Shown here: positions 1 to 7,332 of the stretch, piece after piece
Position numbering within the stretch: the first letter of the stretch is position 1
How the letters are laid out: every line of letters starts with the position of its first letter
NCBI RefSeq assembly: GCF_000745965.1
Contig: NZ_JQKI01000053.1
Coordinates: forward strand, 1-43,068
From: Edaphobacter aggregans DSM 19364
GTDB lineage: Bacteria; Acidobacteriota; Terriglobia; Terriglobales; Acidobacteriaceae
DNA: 43,068 nt
Direction: 5' to 3'
Translations under genes and position numbers: made by a program
Notes under the pieces: generated by a model
What the model was told of the DNA's origin: nothing
The model's input: the letters and a program-made list of their open reading frames with translations, nothing else
Databases searched by the model: none

Positions 1-24
1 CCTCCAGGGTTGCGCTCGCGAGTC

Positions 25-1251
25 TTATGCTGGCGCCCTGTTGGCGGGAGTGATCTGAACGTTGTAGCCGAATTTGCGAAGCTGTTTGGCTAGAGATTGG
101 GCACGATAGATGAGGAGCTTCGGCTCGACTCCGGTGCCTTGCTCGACGTAGCGGATTCCCCCATGAAGAATCTTCCAGACCAAGCGGCATAGGCGATGTG
201 CGATGGCCCAGACGGCGGATTTATAACCCAGGCGCGGCAGTAGACGCCGGAACACTGCCTGAAAGTGTGTGCCTTTGCTCCGGGCGACAGCATGAGCGGC
301 CTGGTTGAGCACCCGGCGCATGTACTTGTTGCCTTTCGCCGAACGACTGCTGGAGTTCTCTTCGGCGCTTTCCTGGTTTCCGGGGCAGGTTCCCACCCAG
401 GAAGTGAACTCGGCCGCAGAGGGAAACGTGCTGGCCGTCACCCCTACTTCGGCGATGATCTGCTGAGCCGAATCGATGCCCAGACCGGGTACTTCCGCCA
501 GTCGTATCACGGTGTCCTGATGCGGCTTCATGGCCTGCGCGATCAGATTGTTCAGCTTTGCAATTTGCTCATCAAGCAACCGCAGTCGCTCCAGCTCGAG
601 CGCGAGCATTTGCCGGTGCATTGGGTGCGATTCTCCTGTTAACGCTTCGATCAGTTGTTCTTCGGTGCACTTCAACCGATCGTCTCCCAACAACGCCAGG
701 CTCTTTGCGTCAGTCTCGCCATTGACCAGGGCATGCAAGATGCGAAGACCGCTCGATCCCAGCAAATCGGCGACAACTACCGACAGCTTGATACGCATCT
801 CTTCCAGCAGACACTCGATCTGACTCTGGAGCCGTACCCGGTCGCGTACCAGTTGCAGCTTCATCCGGGTCAGGTTGCGCCAGATGCGCTGCTCCCCGTT
901 TGGTACAAAACTCAGAATCAGTTCCTTGGCAATCAGCCGTCGCACCAGTCTCTCCGCGTCCTTGAAGTCATGCTTGCGCCCGCGCGGAGCACGATTGGAA
1001 AATGCTTGTGCCAGATGCAAGCACATATGCGGCTCCAACTCCAGCCATACCGATCTCCAGTACTGCGCCGTGGATTCCATCACTGCTTCTTCGACGCCCA
1101 GCTGCTTGAGCCACGTCGATAAGCGGCGCAACTCAGCTGGCATGGTGGCGAACCGCCGGCGCTCCGGCTTCGACTCCGGCATGCGTGCATCCATCACCAC
1201 CACCATCAGGACCTTCTTATGTACGTCTATTCCTGCAATCTTATCGGCCAT
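25..1251 (-). CDS. IS110-family transposase (DEDD recombinase)
   Basis: 408 residues, full length for the family. The N-terminal RuvC-like DEDD domain starts with GIDVHKK (Asp9). Glu59 lies in the MESTAQYW motif, and Asp95 and Asp98 lie in the KHDFKDAERL motif; together they form the expected acidic tetrad. A coiled-coil segment follows around residues 130-245. The C-terminal Transposase_20 domain begins near PGLGIDSAQQI and carries the serine-rich stretch ESAEENSSSRSAKGNKYMRR, which should contain the catalytic serine. IS110 enzymes move circular intermediates without terminal inverted repeats and are guided by an RNA encoded in the element's non-coding end. The ORF looks intact. The window begins 24 bases after its stop codon, so the right end of the element is barely included. 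The non-coding end lies at 1252 onward. Confidence 0.93.
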   Translation of the reverse strand: MADKIAGIDVHKKVLMVVVMDARMPESKPERRRFATMPAELRRLSTWLKQLGVEEAVMESTAQYWRSVWLELEPHMCLHLAQAFSNRAPRGRKHDFKDAERLVRRLIAKELILSFVPNGEQRIWRNLTRMKLQLVRDRVRLQSQIECLLEEMRIKLSVVVADLLGSSGLRILHALVNGETDAKSLALLGDDRLKCTEEQLIEALTGESHPMHRQMLALELERLRLLDEQIAKLNNLIAQAMKPHQDTVIRLAEVPGLGIDSAQQIIAEVGVTASTFPSAAEFTSWVGTCPGNQESAEENSSSRSAKGNKYMRRVLNQAAHAVARSKGTHFQAVFRRLLPRLGYKSAVWAIAHRLCRLVWKILHGGIRYVEQGTGVEPKLLIYRAQSLAKQLRKFGYNVQITPANRAPA

Positions 1252-1530
1252 CGCAACCTCCCGGCGTGAAAGCGGCAGGAAGCGTGCGCAAAGACATCAG
1301 ACACCGTCACGTGCTACCAAACCTCCCGACAGGATGGATGGCGCGACACAGATTGGTTCAAACACGCATCCCGGGCCAAACTCTATCACGGCCTCAGCCG
1401 CTCCAGAGTCCTAACGGCCTTTGCCGTTCCACGCCAATACGATCGTAAACGCTTCTACTCGAAACGATTTTCATCTCTATGGGTGGGCCGAAGGCCCATG
1501 TCTAACTCCGTCGGATTAGGGAAGGATTGC
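1252..1530 (-). ncRNA. IS110 non-coding end, candidate bridge RNA region
   Basis: About 280 bases upstream of the transposase start contain no supportable gene. They include a strong GGGCC-GAA-GGCCC hairpin near 1488-1500. In IS110-group elements the long non-coding end upstream of the transposase encodes the bridge RNA that pairs with donor and target DNA. Position and length fit, but I could not fold the sequence or define the element boundary. The assignment rests on family knowledge and location, not on a recognised RNA motif. The strand is assumed to be that of the transposase. Confidence 0.3.
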
Positions 1531-1570
1531 CGACGATGCTGACGCAATTCGCCAAGCGCGCCATCTCTGC

Positions 1571-1880
1571 TTAGTCAGCAAACTCCCCCGCGTGATCGCT
1601 GGCCCACTCGCGGAACGTTCGTGCCGGAACTCCCGTGATTTCTGCGACCGTAGACGTAACATGTGCGGAATGGCCGATTGCAGCAGCCCACGCGTCGAGC
1701 AGCAGGCATGAGAGTGGCCAAATCGCGCCGCGCCTCATCCGGCGACATCTCTTCAATGCACAACGAGCGGCCAATCTCACGACCTATTGTGGAGATTTGC
1801 TCCAATTGGCTCAGGGATTGCGGTCCTGTTAGAACATACTCCGCTCCCGCGCGGAACTCATCACAGCACGCGAACTGCAA
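1571..1880 (-). pseudogene. Remnant of NmrA-like NAD(P)-binding protein (C-terminal part)
   Basis: Two minus-strand reading frames together give the C-terminal third of an NmrA/NAD(P)H-binding atypical short-chain dehydrogenase. One frame (about 1710-1880) encodes EFRAGAEYVLTGPQSL followed by an IGR-IGR-L segment and MSPDEARRDLATLMP. The other (1571-1710) encodes LLLDAWAAAIGH and ends in TGVPARTFREWASDHAGEFAD. The frame changes near 1709, where a few codons also appear to be missing. No Rossmann-fold N-terminus with a GxxGxxG motif is visible upstream. The fragment cannot make a functional oxidoreductase. It sits directly beside the IS110 non-coding end, so insertion-linked decay is plausible. 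Confidence 0.7.
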
Positions 1881-2448
1881 CTGCGGCGATGTCGCACTCA
1901 ATCCAGACGCGCTCGTTTGCCGCCACAGGTTGAGTTGATGCAGGGAGACCTCACTATTCCCGAGACTCTTGATAAATGCTTGATTGGGTGTCGACACGAT
2001 CGTCCTCGTGTGGACGGCGCCGCCATCCGCTGTTACTCCCGCTTTGGAGCGGACCGCGAAGCACGCACAGCGCATCGTATATCTCTCAGTTGATACGCGT
2101 GCGTAAGTCCATACCTCATTCCCCGTTGGAATTTTTTCAACAAGGTAAGACCTGAATTGTGCAGGACCATGGGTCGCTCCCGGGGATGCCATGTCATTGC
2201 TTCTGATCGAAGTTTCCCAAAAACCATTTCTACGCCTATAGGTCGGTCTTCGTTTACTCACCCTTTCCTCGTGCCCAGCCTTCGAGCACGGCGGTACAAT
2301 CCCGTGCATGCGCGTATTGGGCGGTCAGTTGCCCATGTTTTCGTTGTCAATGGACGGCTGATGTGGAGGCACATGCCATCTACGCTTGCATCTTTGTTCA
2401 TGATCTTGACCTTGGGCTCAGGCAAAAACTTGATCGGAGCAAAGTCAT
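1881..2448. other. Intergenic stretch without a supportable gene
   Basis: I recognise no conserved protein in any frame. A 244-codon minus-strand frame runs through it, but upstream of the NmrA remnant its sequence resembles no family and its composition looks like chance. The last 100 bases lead into the haloperoxidase gene, with a modest ribosome-binding sequence GGAG nine bases before that ATG. Confidence 0.5.
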
Positions 2449-4227
2449 ATGAAGAATGAGAGCAATACCGCCCCTGGTGCCGCCAAAGCAGGAAGTCCAT
2501 CCCCAAAAGGGCCCAAAGATTCGACCCGGCGCAAGCTTCTAAGCCAGATTGGCGCCACCTTCGCCGCAGGCATGCTCGCCCGCGACGCTTCAGCCTCTGG
2601 GCAGTCCAGGAGCAGTGCCGGCGACGGCGCTGCTACAAGCGATGTTGACGCGCCTGAGGGAATTAGCAATTCGCGTGTGCATAAGTCGTTCGCGCTACGT
2701 GTTAGCGCCACGACGAACGAGGCACGAATTCCCACCCCGCCTCACAGTACCAACGGCGACGAGACGCGCTACTCCGACAAGTCCGCCACCTACACCAAAG
2801 GACTGCTGCAAGACGGTCCTTGCAAGGTCAACTTGTTTGCTTATGAGACCTTCAAGACCGCGTTGAATAGCGGCGAACCCGACGACTTCGAAAAGATCAC
2901 ACTCGGAGGCACGCGCAAGCTGAACTGTCCGCAAGGCGGCTTAACCTTCGACTTGGAAGGGAGCGATTCGGTTCAGTTCGGTAACGCGCCCTCGCACCAC
3001 AATCAGGAAGACGGCGTTGTCGTTCCACCTCCGCCGGCACTTGCCTCTGCGGCATACGGCACTGAACTGGTTGAGCTTTACTGGGCTTCGCTGCTGCGCG
3101 ACGTGGCATTCACGGATTATGCGACCAGTTCAGTCGCGAATGCCGCCGCGCAGGAGCTTTCGACGATGCCGGCCTACGCCGGCCCAAGAAAAGGCAGTGG
3201 CCAGGTTACGCCCGACCTGCTGTTCCGCGGGGCCTTCCCCGGTGAAACCGTTGGCCCATACATCTCGCAGTTCTTCATAACGCCCACTGCCTGTGGCGCG
3301 CAGGCGATGAGCCAGCAGATGACGAGCTATCTCCCGAATCTCGATTACATGACCGACGCTTCAACATTTCAGCAAGTGCAGAACGGAATCTCGACTGGCC
3401 TGGTCAACCAGTCCGATGCGCAACCACGATACATGCACGACGGCCGCGGCTTGGGCGCTTACACGCATGTCGACGTGCTCTATCAGGCCTACTTCACTGC
3501 GTATCTCGTGCTCAACACGCTCGGCGTGCCGCTCAATCCCGGCAACCCGTACGCCGAATCAAAAACACAGATTGGATTCGGCAGTTTTGGCCAACCACAC
3601 TTCGCGACGCTCGTGGCAGAAGTGGCCACTCGAGCGCTCAACGCTGTGTGGTACCAGAAGTGGTTCGTGCATCTGCGCCACAGGCCCGAATCCGGCGGCG
3701 GCATTGCGCACTTGATTGCGACCGGTCAGGGCGGCACCATTCAGGGCAAGCTGAGCAGCAACGTGATGGACTCGAACGCGCTGCAGGCAAGCTTCAACAA
3801 ATACGGCAGCTACTTCCTCTCCCAGGCCTTTCCTGAAGGTTCCCCCACGCACCCCGCCTATCCGACAGGTCACGGAACGGTTGGTGGCGCATGCATCACC
3901 ATCCTGAAATTCTTTTTCGACGGGAACTTCGTTCTCCCGAATCCTCTAGTTCCCACCAGCGATGGCCTTGCGCTGGGATCCTATAGCGGCGCAGATGCGG
4001 GCCAACTCACTGTAAACGGTGAACTGAACAAACTCGCACACAATGTATCCTTCGGCCATGGCATTCTGTCTGGCATCCACTGGCGAAGCGACAGCGATTC
4101 GTCGATGTTGCTGGGCGAGGCGGTGGCGATCAGCATTCTTCAGGACAAGGCGCAGACGTTCAACGAGAAGTTCACCGTAAACTTCACGAAGCTGGATGGC
4201 ACGACAGCGACGATTTCGAACCAGTAG
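2449..4227 (+). CDS. Tat-exported vanadium-dependent haloperoxidase-like protein (PAP2 superfamily)
   Basis: 592 residues. A twin-arginine signal peptide is visible: STRRKLL with Arg27-Arg28, then a hydrophobic stretch ending around ARDASASG, so export of a folded, cofactor-loaded enzyme is likely. The C-terminal half matches the vanadium bromoperoxidase architecture. Lys404 and Arg412 in KWFVHLRHRPE have the K-x7-R spacing of the vanadate site. His468 and His475 in THPAYPTGH match the acid-base histidine and the oxyanion loop. His544 in GIHWRSD would be the axial vanadate ligand. The segment before it reads SFGHGILSGIHW, where characterised enzymes have a GR and one residue less, so one vanadate-binding arginine appears absent. 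The family oxidises bromide or iodide with hydrogen peroxide, and some members are phosphatases. The gene stands alone between remnants. Family assignment is firm; halide specificity and activity are uncertain. Confidence 0.85.
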   Translation: MKNESNTAPGAAKAGSPSPKGPKDSTRRKLLSQIGATFAAGMLARDASASGQSRSSAGDGAATSDVDAPEGISNSRVHKSFALRVSATTNEARIPTPPHSTNGDETRYSDKSATYTKGLLQDGPCKVNLFAYETFKTALNSGEPDDFEKITLGGTRKLNCPQGGLTFDLEGSDSVQFGNAPSHHNQEDGVVVPPPPALASAAYGTELVELYWASLLRDVAFTDYATSSVANAAAQELSTMPAYAGPRKGSGQVTPDLLFRGAFPGETVGPYISQFFITPTACGAQAMSQQMTSYLPNLDYMTDASTFQQVQNGISTGLVNQSDAQPRYMHDGRGLGAYTHVDVLYQAYFTAYLVLNTLGVPLNPGNPYAESKTQIGFGSFGQPHFATLVAEVATRALNAVWYQKWFVHLRHRPESGGGIAHLIATGQGGTIQGKLSSNVMDSNALQASFNKYGSYFLSQAFPEGSPTHPAYPTGHGTVGGACITILKFFFDGNFVLPNPLVPTSDGLALGSYSGADAGQLTVNGELNKLAHNVSFGHGILSGIHWRSDSDSSMLLGEAVAISILQDKAQTFNEKFTVNFTKLDGTTATISNQ

Positions 4228-4344
4228 CGGCGCCCTTGATCGAAGCGGGTGGCCATCAACCAACCACAAAAGCACGGGTGCCCCATCTTTCGTGTGCTTT
4301 GCGAACGGCGGGCCAAAGCCTCACCTCGACATCGCCGTTGAGCC

Positions 4345-4931
4345 GCTCTTCGATTAGTTCGCGCGTGGGTATTTGGGTATCCACATTTCGTGAGTTAGGT
4401 TACCTGGAAGATGGCCAGTTTATTCCAATCAAGGGCGTTCCTGGCGGAAATATGCTCTCAATCGTCCACGACACGGCCAGCATCTGTGGGTGATCAACGA
4501 GCCTGCCGGTCTCTTTCGCATCTCACCGCAGAATGAGGTCCAACAGATTTCCTGGTCGGGCCTCGGGCATAAGGACCATGCCAGCGTTCCGGCTGCTGAT
4601 AGCAGGCAGGGCGGGTTGTGGATTGGATTCTTTCTGGGCGGTATCAGATCTTCAATGCCTTCTTTACCACCAAACCGCAAGGCTCCGGCATGGGCCTGGC
4701 GATCAGTCGCTCCATCGTCGAGTCGCATGGCGGCCGTGTGTGGCCACGGCGAACGACGGACGGGGCGCAACGTTTCATTTCACTTTACCCACCGCGGCCG
4801 AGGAAGTGAAAGTGCCCGCTACCGAACCTGATTCGGTGTCCACCGGGCCGTCTCACGGTGATACAGAGGAGGCTTTGGCCCGCAAGCCGATCGCAAAAGG
4901 TAGTTGGCTCCAGTCACGGGCCATCAGATAA
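4345..4931 (+). pseudogene. Remnant of two-component propeller sensor histidine kinase
   Basis: Pieces of one protein can be read by switching plus-strand frames. The first piece is a Reg_prop beta-propeller repeat (GYLEDGQFIPIKGVPGG, then MLSIVHDTAS). In the next frame come INEPAGLFRISPQNEVQQ and GLGHKDHASVPAAD up to GGLWIGFFLGGI. Then, near 4640, the sequence jumps directly to the end of a HATPase_c domain (FFTTKPQGSGMGLAISRSIV, SHGGRVW). The last piece (NDGRGATFHFTLP) is in a third frame. Propeller repeats, the Y_Y_Y domain, membrane segment and HisKA domain that should lie between are missing. There are therefore at least three frame changes plus a large internal deletion. Intact proteins of this type are about 1000 residues and are common in Acidobacteriota. 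The exact ends are approximate. Confidence 0.75.
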
Positions 4932-5199
4932 TCCTAACCGGATTTAGTTCTGTCATAAGCCTGTTCACCTGGCGGAACATAACCTCCCTAGCTAGAGGAC
5001 GAGAAGAGAACTAATAAACCAGCTTATTTGCCGAACCGACCACAACTCTGGCATTGCGCCATGCTCTTGAATCACACCTTTGTCGTGATCGAAAAATGAA
5101 CATCATTTTCACGCCATCGAGAAAATCCTCATGCTTTCTTTTCAGTACCTTAGAGTACTGGGTGCCCCAATAAATACTTGATAATAAAAGAAATATACG
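4932..5199. other. AT-richer gene-free stretch
   Basis: No credible gene in either strand. The base composition is visibly lower in GC than the flanking genes, suggesting foreign or decayed DNA. An 82-codon minus-strand frame crosses it and the tRNA remnant, but resembles nothing known. Confidence 0.5.
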
Positions 5200-5247
5200 G
5201 TCTGGCAAATCCAGCATTCGTGGGTTCAATTCCCACTCGGTGCTCCA
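5200..5247 (+). tRNA. 3' half of a tRNA-Cys-like gene (remnant)
   Basis: The stretch ends in a good T arm, GTGGG-TTCAATT-CCCAC, followed by the 3' acceptor strand TCGGTGC, discriminator T and encoded CCA. U73 plus an anticodon-loop remnant TGGCAAATCCA points to tRNA-Cys (anticodon GCA). The anticodon stem is short by about three bases compared with a normal TCTGGATTGCAAATCCAGA arm. The complementary 5' acceptor strand (GCACCGA) and a D arm are not found upstream. It is therefore a fragment and not a working tRNA. Such 3' halves are typical leftovers of integration at a tRNA attachment site, or of deletion into a tRNA gene. Confidence 0.6.
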
Positions 5248-5845
5248 ATCTCCTTTCATTTCCTTCTTAGATCAATCCTTAGGTCCGACCGTCTGCAGCT
5301 CCGTGATGCATTGAGCTAACGGGATAAGAACCTGCCCTGCGAGAACCAGCACGGCGAAGCGCCGTGGGACCAGGGTTGGTTCAGGCACGGTTCCTCCGTT
5401 AAGCCAGCCGCATCTGCAGGTGGGGAGGACAGAGATTTCGAGCTTTTTTTTCCGGGCTCTATGTCTTTAGAACGAACCGGTTTTCTCTTGCTTTGTTCTG
5501 CGGAGCTAGCAATCGCGTTGTGGCGAGGATCAGAAGTCGTTGTACAATATTGAACAATTTCGCAGATGCATTCTCGAAGCGATCGCTTTCGTACTTAGTA
5601 AGAGGTAATCATCGATTCCCCTCACGGGGCTGTACACAGCGAAGGATAATCTTTTATTTTTTGCTGGAGTCGTGAGAGACGTTTTCCCGACAATGTCCTC
5701 ACCCGTATCAGAGATGCAGTGCTGTTCGGCTTTCCTTGAGGTTTCTTGGGCCGCTGTTATTGCCTGCCGTTGGTCGGCATCGTAAGCGTCCGCCAAGGCG
5801 CAAAGCACCGCGTTATGCGGCGAGTGCCATACCAACTTTATGTAA
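5248..5845. other. Gene-free stretch between tRNA remnant and radical SAM operon
   Basis: No recognisable gene. A CACGGCG-AAG-CGCCGTG hairpin lies at 5350-5366 and a run of eight T at about 5444-5451. They are too far apart to form one ordinary terminator. A 115-codon minus-strand frame (5530-5877) has no recognisable domain and would overlap the promoter proposed for the downstream operon, so I do not call it. Confidence 0.45.
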
Positions 5846-5874
5846 TTGGCGCAGTTGCGCGCCGTGTCTATTAT
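5846..5874 (+). promoter_or_regulatory. Putative sigma70 promoter of the radical SAM operon
   Basis: TTGGCG at 5846-5851 and TATTAT at 5869-5874 are separated by 17 bases, matching the housekeeping consensus at four and five of six positions. Transcription would start near 5881, only about ten bases before the 34-codon ORF at 5892. No operator-like repeat is evident. Confidence 0.45.
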
Positions 5875-5891
5875 CACGACAAGCTAGACCG

Positions 5892-5996
5892 ATGACCAAG
5901 GTTCATCAAGTCGCGATCGTCACTGTTTTGACCGTGGGTGCTGGCGCGGTTCTATGTACAACCTTAGGTCAAGTAGGAGGCACGGATGGCTTCTGA
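5892..5996 (+). CDS. 34-residue hydrophobic ORF overlapping the radical SAM start
   Basis: ATG at 5892 opens a 34-codon frame whose product has a charged start (MTKVHQ), one hydrophobic stretch (VAIVTVLTVGAGAVL) and a short polar end (GQVGGTDGF). Its TGA lies inside the first codons of the radical SAM gene (overlap 5986-5996). Translation of the two could therefore be coupled. The ribosome-binding sequence before it is weak. It could be a small membrane protein, a leader peptide or chance. A RiPP-precursor role is conceivable because a radical SAM enzyme follows, but no core-peptide features such as repeated Cys, Tyr or Lys are visible. Not recognised as any known family. Confidence 0.35.
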   Translation: MTKVHQVAIVTVLTVGAGAVLCTTLGQVGGTDGF

Positions 5997-7272
5997 ACAG
6001 GAGTTTGAGTCGACGCAGACGTTCCGACTCGATGTCCCCCTGCATAACTTACTGACACAACCTTCCCCTCCGCCGCCAGGTCTGCGAGCGATCGGTGAGC
6101 CGCAGACCTTTCCGAATCCGGTCTTTCCGCAACACCCTGAGTTGATGGGAGAGATTGATCCTTCGGACGGCTGGGTTCCGCCTGAAAAACGCCAATGGAC
6201 TCCCGGGCAGATCTACCACGCGATGCAGGGATGGCTGTTCCCGTACATTCGTTCGCGTGTTACCGCGGGAGACTTTCATCCGCTCATTGCTTACCTCTTC
6301 ACTGAGTTCAAATGCAATCTCGACTGCCACTACTGCTGGGCCTTCGACAACAAGGTGAAGGGGATGACGGAGGATAAGGCCAAGCGCTCGGTCGACTGGC
6401 TGCATGGCACGGGGTGTCGCGTGCTCGCCTACATGGGCGGCGAGCCGCTGCTGCGACCTGACCTTATTCATCGCATAACTTACTACGCGGCGAAGAAGAA
6501 CTTCTGGATCTATCTGCCGACCAACGCCCGGCTGCTGCGCACTGATGTGATCGATAAGCTTGCGGATGCGGGTATCTCCACATTCAACATTGCAGTCGAT
6601 GCGGTGGACATCAAGCCTGGACTGCCGAAGGCGCTGGCACCGATTCGCAAGCAGTTCGACTACCTGATCTGGAAGCAGTATGGGTATGGCTACTCTGTGT
6701 TTCTCAACATCAACATCTGCCGCAACAATCTGGATGACGTGCGGGAACTGACGGAGATTGCGCACGACTGCGGCATCGCGACGGACTACCACATCAACGA
6801 ATCGCCGCTGCTGGAGCAGGACGAACACTTCAAGCACTCTGCCAATAATGTCACCTACATCACGAAGGAAGACTGGCCCGCGGTCGAAGAGACCATTCAG
6901 TGGCTAACGGAGAAGCAGGACTCCGGCTACAAGATGGTGAACTCAAACACGCGCCTGTGGCAGATGGTTGGCTTCATGAAGGGCAATCATTTTCCGTGGA
7001 ACTGCCGGGCCGGACAGAACTCCATGATCATTCGAGTGGATGGAACGCTGGCGCCGTGCTTCCCAATGTATACAGCCTCGTATGACTGGGGGACGGTGGG
7101 CGATCACAAGTTCGATACCAAACAGCTCGATCATCAGAAGGAGAGCTGCCAGACGCATTGCTTTTCCACGCTAAACCACATCCTTGGCTGGTGCTACAAC
7201 GACCAGCGCGTCATCAAGTACTTTTTCAAACAACTTGCGCACGGATTCCAGGGGATGAAGGGACAGATGTAA
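5986..7272 (+). CDS. Radical SAM protein with SPASM/twitch-like C-terminal cysteines
   Basis: 428 residues. The start is supported by AGGAGG five bases before ATG 5986. Cys110, Cys114 and Cys117 form the CNLDCHYC (CxxxCxxC) cluster motif that binds the [4Fe-4S] cluster and S-adenosylmethionine. GGEP at 151-154 is the usual SAM-contact motif. The C-terminus holds Cys340 (WNCRAG), Cys358 (APCFPMY), Cys388 and Cys392 (CQTHC) and Cys403 (GWCYN), spaced like an auxiliary-cluster SPASM or twitch domain. Such domains occur in enzymes that modify peptides, proteins or small molecules. A roughly 100-residue N-terminal extension without recognised motif precedes the barrel. The gene is followed after 60 bases by the dehydratase-like protein and then by the activase. 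A maturase role for that system, or a catalytic step in the same pathway, is inference. Confidence 0.85.
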   Translation: MASEQEFESTQTFRLDVPLHNLLTQPSPPPPGLRAIGEPQTFPNPVFPQHPELMGEIDPSDGWVPPEKRQWTPGQIYHAMQGWLFPYIRSRVTAGDFHPLIAYLFTEFKCNLDCHYCWAFDNKVKGMTEDKAKRSVDWLHGTGCRVLAYMGGEPLLRPDLIHRITYYAAKKNFWIYLPTNARLLRTDVIDKLADAGISTFNIAVDAVDIKPGLPKALAPIRKQFDYLIWKQYGYGYSVFLNINICRNNLDDVRELTEIAHDCGIATDYHINESPLLEQDEHFKHSANNVTYITKEDWPAVEETIQWLTEKQDSGYKMVNSNTRLWQMVGFMKGNHFPWNCRAGQNSMIIRVDGTLAPCFPMYTASYDWGTVGDHKFDTKQLDHQKESCQTHCFSTLNHILGWCYNDQRVIKYFFKQLAHGFQGMKGQM

Positions 7273-7332
7273 GGAACCCACTTTCATTCCGCGACAACTT
7301 GCAGCCAATCACCTAGCTAAGGGGAGACGCAT

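Noticed and set aside
5281..5330. Possible D-arm-like sequence near the tRNA fragment
   Set aside because: It is on the wrong side of the T arm and cannot pair with the acceptor strand to rebuild a tRNA.
5530..5877. 115-codon minus-strand frame
   Set aside because: No recognisable domain, poor ribosome-binding site and it overlaps the likely promoter of the radical SAM operon.
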